Shown here: positions 17,737-25,522 of the stretch, piece by piece
How the letters are laid out: each line of letters opens with the position of its first letter
Numbering within the stretch: position 1 is the first letter of the stretch
Assembly: GCA_016342325.1 (NCBI GenBank)
Contig: JAEINR010000010.1
Coordinates: 1-64,000, forward strand
DNA from: Desulfobacterium sp.
GTDB taxonomy: Bacteria > Desulfobacterota > Desulfobacteria > Desulfobacterales > Desulfobacteraceae
Direction: 5' to 3'
Length of the DNA: 64,000 nt
Notes under the pieces: generated by a model
Told to the model about the DNA's origin: nothing
Database searches by the model: none
What the model saw: the letters and a program-made list of their open reading frames with translations, nothing else
Position numbers and translations under genes: made by a program

Positions 17737-19125
17737 CTACACGTCACCTCTGAATTGATCGGCCGTCAATCCGCACCGTTTCATCAGATCGTAAAAATCG
17801 GCCCGGTAGCGTCCGGCAAGTTTCGCCGATTTGCTGACATTTCCCTTGGTCAGCCTGAGAAGCTGAACCAGATAGTCCCGTTCAAAATCGAGCCTAGCCT
17901 CTTTCAAAGGCTTCAACTCCATTGTTCTCCCCTGGATGTCGGGCATGATGAGGTCATCTGAAATCACCCGGTTTTCCGAGGTGGCCACGCAGAACTCCAC
18001 CACATTCTTGAGTTCACGTATATTTCCCGGCCAGGGGTGGTAAACAAGCTTTTCCATGGCCTTTTGGCTGAAACTTCGAACATCCCTGTCCATACTCTCC
18101 CTGAACGCGCTTAAAAAATGGTTGGCGAGCAGGGGAATGCTCTCCCGCCGTTCCCGCAGGGGAGGCAGGGTGATGGGAATCACATGGATCCGATAGTAAA
18201 GATCTTCCCTGAAACTGCCCGAAGCCACCTCATCGGAAAGGATCCGGTTTGAGGCGGCAATAATTCTTGCATCCAGATTCTTTTTTTCGCCGCTTCCCAG
18301 GGGATAGAATTCGTTTTCCTGGAGCACCCGCAGGAGCTTGACCTGGATCGACAGGGGGATCTCTGAAATTTCATCAAAAAAGAAAGTGCCCCCCCGGGCC
18401 TGATCCAGCAGCCCTTTTTTACTCTTGGACGCCCCGGTAAATGCCCCCTGGCTGTAACCAAACAGCTCGCTTTCAAACAGGGTTTCCGGAATAGCGCCGC
18501 AGTTGATGGCAATAAAGGGGCCATCCCGCCTGGCACTGGCCACATGGAGGGTCTTTGCGATGAGCTCCTTGCCCGTGCCGCTCTCCCCTTGAACAACCAC
18601 GGTGGAATCGGTCAGTGCGGCCTGGGAAACAAGCTTGAGGACCTCTACCATCTTCTCATCCCTTCCGATGATGTTATTAAAGGCAAATCGATCGGACACC
18701 ATGCCCCTGAGCTCCTTCACCTCCCGGGCAAGCTTGTTCTTTTCAAGACAATGGTTGACCTGCTGAATCAGAGCGGCATCATTATACGGTTTTTCAAGAA
18801 AGCTGTAGGCACCTTTTTTAATGGCTTCAACCGCCTTGGCTATGGTTCCATGGGCGGTGAGGATGATCACCGCCATTTCAGGATCGTTCTGTTGAAGCTG
18901 TTCCATCACCTCAACCCCTGTTTCACCCACAAGCTGGTAGTCGATAACGGCCAGGTCAAACAGCCCTGTCCCCTGTTTTTCCAGGGCATCCGCCCCCCCC
19001 AGAACCGCGGTCACCCGAAACCCCTCGGATTGAAGCCGCATGCGGATGAGCTTGAGTAAATTTTCGTCATCATCCACCACAAGGATGTTGCCGCGCTTTT
19101 TTTGAAACACTTTTTTTACAGCCAT
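17737..19125 (-). CDS. glrR: Sigma-54-dependent response regulator, GlrR/QseF-like
   Basis: The 462-residue protein has a receiver domain (phospho-acceptor Asp62, conserved Lys112), a sigma-54 activator AAA+ domain (Walker A GESGTGKE at 180-187, GAFTGA loop at 227-232, Walker B FFFDE at 248-252) and a C-terminal Fis-type helix-turn-helix region. The intact GAFTGA loop implies real contact with sigma-54 RNA polymerase. It follows a lipoprotein and a HAMP kinase in the same order as enterobacterial glrK-qseG-glrR, which is the basis for the gene name. In enterobacteria this regulator activates small-RNA genes that control GlmS; whether that holds here is unknown. The start has AAGGACAG before the ATG. 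Confidence 0.85.
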   Translation of the reverse strand: MAVKKVFQKKRGNILVVDDDENLLKLIRMRLQSEGFRVTAVLGGADALEKQGTGLFDLAVIDYQLVGETGVEVMEQLQQNDPEMAVIILTAHGTIAKAVEAIKKGAYSFLEKPYNDAALIQQVNHCLEKNKLAREVKELRGMVSDRFAFNNIIGRDEKMVEVLKLVSQAALTDSTVVVQGESGTGKELIAKTLHVASARRDGPFIAINCGAIPETLFESELFGYSQGAFTGASKSKKGLLDQARGGTFFFDEISEIPLSIQVKLLRVLQENEFYPLGSGEKKNLDARIIAASNRILSDEVASGSFREDLYYRIHVIPITLPPLRERRESIPLLANHFLSAFRESMDRDVRSFSQKAMEKLVYHPWPGNIRELKNVVEFCVATSENRVISDDLIMPDIQGRTMELKPLKEARLDFERDYLVQLLRLTKGNVSKSAKLAGRYRADFYDLMKRCGLTADQFRGDV

Positions 19126-19154
19126 GCCCTGTCCTTTATATTCCGGTTAAGAGA

Positions 19155-19703
19155 TCAGCCCTTGCTTCCATTGTTATCACCCAGCTTTGGGTTTATCTTG
19201 TCAAGCCCAAGATCAATGGCCTTGTAGCTTTTAATCTGCTGTTTCAACCTTGCGTTTTCCTTTGCAACCCCGCGAAGCCGGACCATGGTCTTTTCCTGGT
19301 CCTTGATCCTCTTTTGAAGTTTTTTCGCGGTTTTCTCCATGGAATCCATGGTTTTCAAAAGCGCCCGGTTTCGCTTATCCCGGGCCATTAACCCATTAAG
19401 GAGCGTTGTGTAGATGTCCATATCCTGTTTCAGCACGGCTGTGGACACCGACTTTCTTTCAGAAAGATGGTCCAGGCACGCTTTCACCCTGTTGTTCTCT
19501 TTTTGGGCCTGCTGAAACTCACCCTTGTCTACCAGCTCCTTGAACACCTCCATGCGACGGCACGCCTCACACTCAAGCCCCGTCACCGGGGGCGCCTGTT
19601 GGGGCACCCGGTGGTAACACCCTGTCACCAAAAAGATCAGACCTAAACAGCAGGCAAGGTAAAGATCATGGTTGTTCCCTGTGACAAATCGCTTAAAGCC
19701 CAT
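19155..19703 (-). CDS. QseG-like coiled-coil lipoprotein
   Basis: The 182-residue protein has a lipoprotein signal ending in the lipobox LVTGC (Cys near residue 29) and then a mostly helical, charged body with a coiled-coil segment in its C-terminal half (KTAKKLQKRIKDQEKTMVRLRG). A CEACRR motif follows the mature N-terminus. It lies between the sensor kinase and the sigma-54 regulator, exactly where QseG (YfhG), an outer-membrane lipoprotein that modulates the QseE kinase, lies in enterobacteria. Similarity is by position and architecture; sequence homology was not tested. Its start lies within the end of the kinase gene (61-bp overlap), which is unusually long. Confidence 0.7.
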   Translation of the reverse strand: MGFKRFVTGNNHDLYLACCLGLIFLVTGCYHRVPQQAPPVTGLECEACRRMEVFKELVDKGEFQQAQKENNRVKACLDHLSERKSVSTAVLKQDMDIYTTLLNGLMARDKRNRALLKTMDSMEKTAKKLQKRIKDQEKTMVRLRGVAKENARLKQQIKSYKAIDLGLDKINPKLGDNNGSKG

Positions 19704-21121
19704 AAATTTCCCCTGTGCGCCTTGATGATATGTTTTGAGATGGAGAGCCCCAGCCCCGACCCCATCCGTGTTCCCACGCCATTATCGATCTGCTTGAATT
19801 TTTCAAACACCTCGGTGAGGTGCTTGGGCGCGATGCCGCACCCGGTATCGACCACCGATACCTTGACCTGATTCTCCACTTCCTCCCGGGCAATGGTGAC
19901 GAATATCCGCCCATGCTCAGGGGTATACTTTATTGCATTGCCGATCAAGTTGTTCATCACTTCCAGTATCCTGTCCTGGTCGATGAGCACCAAGGGAAGA
20001 TCCTGGGGCGGCGGAACAAACTCCAGATCGATATCCCGGGTGACACAGAGGGGGGCAAGCTTTAGGATGGACATCTGAATCACCTGGGGAAGCGAGAACG
20101 AGTCAATGGTATACTCCATCTCCCGGGCCTCCATCTTGGAGTAGTCCAGGATCCGTACCACGGAGTTCAAGAGGCGGTCACACTCGTCCCGGATCAGGTG
20201 GTGCAGCTCATCCTGCTCTTTATTGTCCCCGGCAAAGAGCCCGTTGGACAGCATGGCCGAGGCCTCCTTGATGGCCGCAAGGGGGGTCCTGAGCTCATGG
20301 GAGACGTGGCTTACAAAATCGGCCTTCAGGGCGTCGAGCTCCCCCAGGCGCTGGCACATGATATCAAAATGAACGGCAAGGTCCTGTATTTCCCTGGGGC
20401 CCGGGAGGGAATCGATCCTGTCGAACCGCCCCTCGGCAATCTCCTTGGTTTTTTCCTTGAGAAGTGAAACCGAACGGGTGATGGAACGGGTGGTAATGGT
20501 TAAGATGGAGGTGCCGACCACAAGGACCAACAGGGCGACCACCAGGGTGATCAACAGAACCCGGTTGATCCGCCTGTTGGAGAGGGTGGTCTTTTCCGTG
20601 ATGGCCGCCTCGTTCAACGCGGTGATCTGCTGAAGCGCTGAAACCGTACCCATCAAACAGCCTTCCTTTTCCTCCAGCACCGGGGCAGGCAGGTCATCTA
20701 TTGCTTTTTTACGATGGATTGACTGCTCTTCAAGGGCGGCAAGATAAAGGTTGCATTGACTTCTGGCACGGACGAGCAATTGCCGGTCTTCCGTGGTGTT
20801 GAGGAGATGGGCCAGTTCGTCCATATCCGAGTAGAGGGTCTGTTTAAGCATTTGAAACCGCTCATAATAATCCACATCCCCGGAGACGACATATTTTTCT
20901 CCGGCTTTCACAAGGCCGGGAAACGCGTTCAAGAGGCGCTCGACGATGATGATACCGTTCTTGTTGACGTCGACGATCTCCCGGTTCACCTCTCGCAAAC
21001 TGTTGAGATTGACCATGACCACACCGGAAAGGAGCATGATGAGCATCAGAATAACCAGGCTGACCAGCAGCAAGCGCCCGGCAATGGTCAACGGTACGAT
21101 CTGTTTTGGAACGAATTTCAA
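19643..21121 (-). CDS. glrK: Membrane sensor histidine kinase, GlrK/QseE-like
   Basis: The 492-residue protein has two membrane spans (about 17-38 and 187-209) around a helical periplasmic sensor of about 150 residues, HAMP (about 210-262), and a kinase core with His275 in SHVSHELRTP. The ATPase domain has DTGCGIAP and GSGLGLSISKH. It should phosphorylate the sigma-54 regulator encoded two genes downstream. The start appears to be a TTG at 21121 with GGGGA six bases upstream, and no better ATG precedes the first membrane span. The 3' end overlaps the lipoprotein gene by 61 bp. Confidence 0.85.
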   Translation of the reverse strand: MKFVPKQIVPLTIAGRLLLVSLVILMLIMLLSGVVMVNLNSLREVNREIVDVNKNGIIIVERLLNAFPGLVKAGEKYVVSGDVDYYERFQMLKQTLYSDMDELAHLLNTTEDRQLLVRARSQCNLYLAALEEQSIHRKKAIDDLPAPVLEEKEGCLMGTVSALQQITALNEAAITEKTTLSNRRINRVLLITLVVALLVLVVGTSILTITTRSITRSVSLLKEKTKEIAEGRFDRIDSLPGPREIQDLAVHFDIMCQRLGELDALKADFVSHVSHELRTPLAAIKEASAMLSNGLFAGDNKEQDELHHLIRDECDRLLNSVVRILDYSKMEAREMEYTIDSFSLPQVIQMSILKLAPLCVTRDIDLEFVPPPQDLPLVLIDQDRILEVMNNLIGNAIKYTPEHGRIFVTIAREEVENQVKVSVVDTGCGIAPKHLTEVFEKFKQIDNGVGTRMGSGLGLSISKHIIKAHRGNLWALSDLSQGTTMIFTLPAV

Positions 21122-21308
21122 TACAAATCCCCTGTTGGCTGTTTTTTTTTAGGTATGGTGTTTATAGCAGAAGGCAATCAAAAATTGCAAGCAGGTGTTC
21201 TTCCTTTTTTAGCGCTTTGCCGAGGAATCAATTCAAGTGCAAACATCTATAGGAACACCACCTGTCCACTTTTTTATCAATTTACGACCCAAGGTGTCAG
21301 ATATTTTA

Positions 21309-21932
21309 TCAGGGGGTGGTAATTTCAAACACGGACATGGGCGTCTTTGTCACCTCAAACACCCTGTTGGAAAACCCGGTGGCCTGGCCTAGGCTGTGGC
21401 TTGCAAGGACAAGGGTGATATGGGGATGAAGAATTCGGATATGGTCAACGATGGATCGGGCGGACGCCTGGTCCATGGCGCTGAAGGGCTCGTCCATGAA
21501 GACGAGATCCGGATTGCACAAAAACGTTCTGATGATGGCGCTCTTCTGCTTCATGCCCCTGGAAATCTGGTGGGGATAGTGGTCCTCGAACCCGGCAAGT
21601 CCGGCTGCAGCTATCCATTCACGGTAGCGCGCCTCCATTTTTGAGCACCAGGCAATCTTCTTGAGCCCAAGGGGATATACAATGTTCTCCTTAACCGTCT
21701 TGTACCAGAAGAGCCCGGGGTCCTGGAACACCACCCCGGGGCGGTGGCCGGTGATGGTCACGGCTCCTGAGAATTCACGGTCAATGCCTGCCAGAATGGA
21801 GATCAATGTGGTCTTGCCGGACCCGGACGGTGCCATCAAGGTGACGGTCTCCCCCGTTTCCACACTGAAACTCAAATTATCGATAATGGTTTGCCGGTTA
21901 AAAATCTTCGTTATACGGGTTGCCTTGAGCAC
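21309..21932 (-). CDS. ABC transporter ATP-binding protein (nitrate/sulfonate/taurine class)
   Basis: The protein of about 207 residues has Walker A APSGSGKTT and Walker B LVFMDEPFSAMD, but its signature loop reads ISRGMKQKS in place of the usual LSGGQ-type sequence. It is also shorter than the usual 240-260 residues. The preferred start is a GTG at 21932, because CAGGAGG lies five bases upstream. A GTG at 21998 would begin inside the permease gene. It is the last gene of the hydrogenase operon, 19 bp after the permease stop, and with the two preceding genes it forms a complete import system. The substrate is unknown. Confidence 0.82.
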   Translation of the reverse strand: MLKATRITKIFNRQTIIDNLSFSVETGETVTLMAPSGSGKTTLISILAGIDREFSGAVTITGHRPGVVFQDPGLFWYKTVKENIVYPLGLKKIAWCSKMEARYREWIAAAGLAGFEDHYPHQISRGMKQKSAIIRTFLCNPDLVFMDEPFSAMDQASARSIVDHIRILHPHITLVLASHSLGQATGFSNRVFEVTKTPMSVFEITTP

Positions 21933-21951
21933 CAACGCCTCCTGAACCGGT

Positions 21952-22701
21952 CTATCCCGGATAAAAATATTTTTTAAAGCACCCCATGAAAACAGCACTG
22001 ATCACAAGCTGAACCACCAGGACAAAGAGCAGGATCACCACCACATAAAAGAGCACCTCCTGCATGTTAAAATAGATCCTTGCGACATTTATCAAAAATC
22101 CAAGGCCGTTTTCAGCTGCAATGAACTCCCCGAGAAGCGCCACCTTCATTGCCATGGTGGTGCCCATGCCGGCGTTGGCCCGCATGGCCGGAACAAGCAG
22201 GGGAATGTAAAGGTCCTTGATCACATCCATCCGGGTGCCGTTAAATGAGCGGATCACCCCCTCCATCAACGGATCGGCCTTGGCCAGGGCGGCTGCCGTG
22301 TTTATGGCGATGAGGGGCGTTGTCATGGTAACGACCAGCAGCACCGGAGCCACGCTTCCCACCCCCACCATCAAAAGGAAAATAACCCCCACAATGAGTC
22401 CGGGCAGCACCTGAAGCATCATCATCAGGGCCTCCACCCAGGCCGTAATTTTCAACACATGGGCGATGATACCCACCAGGGTTCCAAGGGCAAAGGAGAG
22501 GACAAATCCAGTCATCACCCGTCCCAAAGTGAATGACAGGTGCTCAAAAAATTCCGGGGTGCACAACAGGTTCGCCCGGCCCAGGGTTTCCAGGGGAGAG
22601 GGCAGGACAAAGGGATCAAAAAAGAGGGAGCCCACCCCCCAAAGAAGCATGACGATGCCAAGGGAAACAAGGGGGCTGACCAGGGGCTTAAAAAAAGTCA
22701 T
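21952..22701 (-). CDS. ABC transporter permease (NMT1/SsuC-like)
   Basis: The protein of about 249 residues has six predicted membrane spans and an EAA-like cytoplasmic loop around MEGVIRSFNGTRMDVIKDLYIPLL. This matches permeases of the nitrate/sulfonate/taurine family. A TTG at 22746 would extend it by 15 polar residues. The ATG at 22701 is preferred; it overlaps the end of the binding-protein gene by 14 bp. The permease works with the ATPase encoded downstream and the binding protein encoded upstream. Neighbouring hydrogenase genes hint at a link to redox metabolism but do not identify the substrate. Confidence 0.85.
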   Translation of the reverse strand: MTFFKPLVSPLVSLGIVMLLWGVGSLFFDPFVLPSPLETLGRANLLCTPEFFEHLSFTLGRVMTGFVLSFALGTLVGIIAHVLKITAWVEALMMMLQVLPGLIVGVIFLLMVGVGSVAPVLLVVTMTTPLIAINTAAALAKADPLMEGVIRSFNGTRMDVIKDLYIPLLVPAMRANAGMGTTMAMKVALLGEFIAAENGLGFLINVARIYFNMQEVLFYVVVILLFVLVVQLVISAVFMGCFKKYFYPG

Positions 22702-23710
22702 CAAAGGTCTCGTCCAGGGGTGATCCGATGGTCTGGTAATAGGCAAAAACGCTCTGTTTCAGTTCCCGGTCCGTCAGCAACTTGAACCGGGTGCGCCCCA
22801 GGGACGTTGCTAAAACAGTTCCGGGAAATCTGAACCGTTTTTTTGCCCGCTCAAGCCCAGGACCGGGATCCTTTGCACACTGTTCAATGGCCTGTTCAAG
22901 GGCCTGGTTGAACCGGGTGATGAGTGCCGGGTGCGCCTTTGCCCACTGGGCGTTGACAAAGGTTCCCACCTGGGGACAGGTGGTGCCGGTTCCGGTATAC
23001 CGTTCCCAAAGGGTTGCATAGTCAAGGCTCGCAACCAGGCCGGGATGGATTTCGGCCAGGGAAACAAAGGGTTCGGGCAATGCCGCAAACGCGATCCTCC
23101 CCTGTTGAAGCATTTTCACCGAGGTGTCGAACATGGCGTATCCCACACGGATGTCCCGCTGCCACACAAGGCCTTCACTTCGGGCAAAGAACCGGGTGAC
23201 CTCCTCCAGGGGGGAACCGGGAAAGGGAAGCCAGATTTTCTCGCCCTTAAGCTCACCAAATCCGTTGACAGGCCTTGTGGAGACAAGGGAACTGAGTCCT
23301 GCCACATGGGAATTGATGATCTTCAGCGGCACCCCCTGGCGAAAAAACCGAACACCGACGCTGATGCCGGTTGTCAGAAATTGTGCCTTGTTTCTTAAAA
23401 AAAGGGAATGGGCCTGGGAGTGGTTGTGAAATATTTTCAGCCCCACCCCGGGCAGATTATCCACGGCCAGGATCAACGGGATGGAAGCCGGGGTGGCCGG
23501 GGCCAGGACAACAATTTCCTGCCCCCCTGCTAGGCCCGGCTTCACCGGTGCCAGCGGTTCCCCCGCTGCCCTGCCCGGCATGACCAGGGCAAGACAGCAG
23601 AAGACAACAATGGCCATGGACGTAACGAACTTGCTTTGGGTGATTGGCAATACCGGCCAGCCCCCCCGCCAGCGGCAAGCTGCAATCATGGGCTTAGCAG
23701 ACATCATCAT
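22688..23710 (-). CDS. NMT1/ThiY-like ABC transporter substrate-binding protein
   Basis: The protein of about 340 residues starts with a long N-terminal region and a signal-type hydrophobic segment (MAIVVFCCLALVMPGRAAG), then a body of the NMT1-like binding-protein fold. It opens with IVVLAPATPASIPLILAVDN and has the segment LPFPGSPLEEVTRFFA in the middle. Such proteins bind sulfonates, thiamine precursors, nitrate or bicarbonate in the periplasm. Several in-frame starts exist. The ATG at 23710 overlaps the hydrogenase stop by one base (TGATG), and the ATG at 23737 lies inside the hydrogenase gene. Coupling with the hydrogenase gene is therefore direct. Confidence 0.78.
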   Translation of the reverse strand: MMMSAKPMIAACRWRGGWPVLPITQSKFVTSMAIVVFCCLALVMPGRAAGEPLAPVKPGLAGGQEIVVLAPATPASIPLILAVDNLPGVGLKIFHNHSQAHSLFLRNKAQFLTTGISVGVRFFRQGVPLKIINSHVAGLSSLVSTRPVNGFGELKGEKIWLPFPGSPLEEVTRFFARSEGLVWQRDIRVGYAMFDTSVKMLQQGRIAFAALPEPFVSLAEIHPGLVASLDYATLWERYTGTGTTCPQVGTFVNAQWAKAHPALITRFNQALEQAIEQCAKDPGPGLERAKKRFRFPGTVLATSLGRTRFKLLTDRELKQSVFAYYQTIGSPLDETFDDFF

Positions 23711-25509
23711 CAGGAGCGATCTTCGATCTCCCTCCATATTTCATCCATGGTGTGGCTGACCGTTTGTTTCCTGTCCCGGTAGGTGGTATGGAGCAGGTGA
23801 TGGCTCTTCTCCCCCAGGGGCTTTCCCAGAAAATCCCCGTAGATTTTTGCAATCATGGGGTTGTTGTGGGACTGGCGGACGGAACGGTTTTGATCGATGG
23901 TGTACATCCCCTGCTTCCGCTCCCGGCTTGTGCCCTGGTAGGAATGCTTGCTCCTTGGCTGGCCACCGCCCCCGGCGCATCCCCCCGGACATGCCATTAC
24001 TTCCACAAACCCATAGGGACTCTCCCCTGCTTTTATCTCTTCCATGAGCCGGCGGGCCTCCTTAAGGGTGTGCACAACCGCAAGCTTGACCGGTCCGATA
24101 TCCGGGCCAAGATCAACGGTGGCCTCCCTTCGGAAGGCTTCCCCCCGAAGATCGGTATACGCAACCGTTTCAAGCTCATTGCCGGTAACCACCTTGTGAA
24201 CGGTTCTCACGGCAGCCTCCATGACACCGCCCGTATTTCCAAAAATCACGGCCGCCCCGGAATAGTCAGCCATCCAAGGGTTATCAAACGTGGAGTCGTC
24301 AAGGCCAGCCAGATCAATGCCCTCCCGTTTCATGATCCGTGCAAATCCCCGGGTGGAGAGCACCACATCCACGTCCCGTCGTCCCTGGTTCTCAAATTCG
24401 GGGCGTTTGGCCTCTTCCTTCTTGGCTGTGCAGGGCATGATGGAGATCACCCGGATTTTATCGGGATTAAGGTCCATCTTTTCGGCAAGATAGGTCTTGG
24501 CCATGGAACCCAGGCACTGCTGGGGGGAGCGGGTGGTGGAAAGGTGGGGAATCATCCCAGGATAGTTCTTCTCCACAAAGGTCACCCAGCCGGGACAGCA
24601 GGAGGTGAACATGGGTAGCGTTCCCTTTTTTTGGATACGGTCCAGAAGCTCCGCCCCCTCCTCCATGATCACAAGATCTGCTGCAAAATTGGTATCCAGG
24701 ACCACGTCGGCCCCCAGCTGTTTCAGGGCCGTGATCACCTTGCCCTCGACATTTTCCCCCTTGGCCATGTTAAACTCCTCACCAATGGCCGTTCTCACGG
24801 CCGGGGCAAACTGCACCACGGTGACAAGCCCAGGGTCGTACAGCATATCCAGGGCCTCTTCGGTATTGTTTTTACCGGCCAGGGCCCCCACAGGACAAAC
24901 CAGAATACACTGGCCGCAGGACACACAGCCCGACTGGTTCAAGGGCAGGTTGTCCCGGACGCTGATCTCGGTCTCAAGCCCCTTTTCCGTGATCACCAGG
25001 GCGTCGATGCCCTGGATATCCCGGCACACCTTGACACAGCGGAAACAGCGGATGCACTTGCTCATGTCCCTGAAAATGGCGGGGGAGGAGTCATCCCGGC
25101 TACGGCGCTGGTAAAACTCGGGATAGGTATAACGGGTCTGCTGAAGTCCCACAAACTGGGCCACATCCTGGAGTTCGCAGTTTCCGTGGCGAACACAGGA
25201 GGCGCAGTCCTGGTTGTGGTCGGCAAGGAGGAGTTCCACCTGGAGCCGCTGCATCTTTCTCACCTTGGGGGTCCGTGTGAGGACGGCCATGCCCTCCTCC
25301 ATGGGGGTGGTACAGGAGGTGACAATGTGGTGTTCTGAATCCCCTTTTCGCTGTATATCCACCAGGCAGACCCGGCAGGTGCCCGGGGCATGGTCAAGGT
25401 CTGCCATCTCGCACAGGGTGGGAATGAAGTGGCCGTTTGCCTTGGCAACATCGAGCACGGTCTGGTTGTCACAAAAATCTATATCTTTACCATTAATGGT
25501 TGCTATCAT
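23710..25509 (-). CDS. [FeFe] hydrogenase catalytic subunit, HndD/HydA type
   Basis: The 599-residue protein has an N-terminal [2Fe-2S] domain (Cys33, 45, 48, 66), the His-Cys3 cluster (His98, Cys102, 105, 111), two [4Fe-4S] ferredoxin motifs (152-162 and 195-205) and the H-cluster domain. All three H-cluster signatures are present: FTSCCPGW (301-308), MPCTAKKEEA, and VMACPGGCAGGGGQP. The C-terminus carries the small-subunit segment. It should be a cytoplasmic enzyme that interconverts protons and H2. No membrane span or Tat signal is seen. GGAGG precedes the ATG. The upstream gene encodes a flavoprotein likely to exchange electrons with NAD(P)H. Maturases HydE, HydF and HydG are not in this window. 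Confidence 0.95.
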   Translation of the reverse strand: MIATINGKDIDFCDNQTVLDVAKANGHFIPTLCEMADLDHAPGTCRVCLVDIQRKGDSEHHIVTSCTTPMEEGMAVLTRTPKVRKMQRLQVELLLADHNQDCASCVRHGNCELQDVAQFVGLQQTRYTYPEFYQRRSRDDSSPAIFRDMSKCIRCFRCVKVCRDIQGIDALVITEKGLETEISVRDNLPLNQSGCVSCGQCILVCPVGALAGKNNTEEALDMLYDPGLVTVVQFAPAVRTAIGEEFNMAKGENVEGKVITALKQLGADVVLDTNFAADLVIMEEGAELLDRIQKKGTLPMFTSCCPGWVTFVEKNYPGMIPHLSTTRSPQQCLGSMAKTYLAEKMDLNPDKIRVISIMPCTAKKEEAKRPEFENQGRRDVDVVLSTRGFARIMKREGIDLAGLDDSTFDNPWMADYSGAAVIFGNTGGVMEAAVRTVHKVVTGNELETVAYTDLRGEAFRREATVDLGPDIGPVKLAVVHTLKEARRLMEEIKAGESPYGFVEVMACPGGCAGGGGQPRSKHSYQGTSRERKQGMYTIDQNRSVRQSHNNPMIAKIYGDFLGKPLGEKSHHLLHTTYRDRKQTVSHTMDEIWREIEDRS

Positions 25510-25522
25510 TTTTAAGGCCTCC

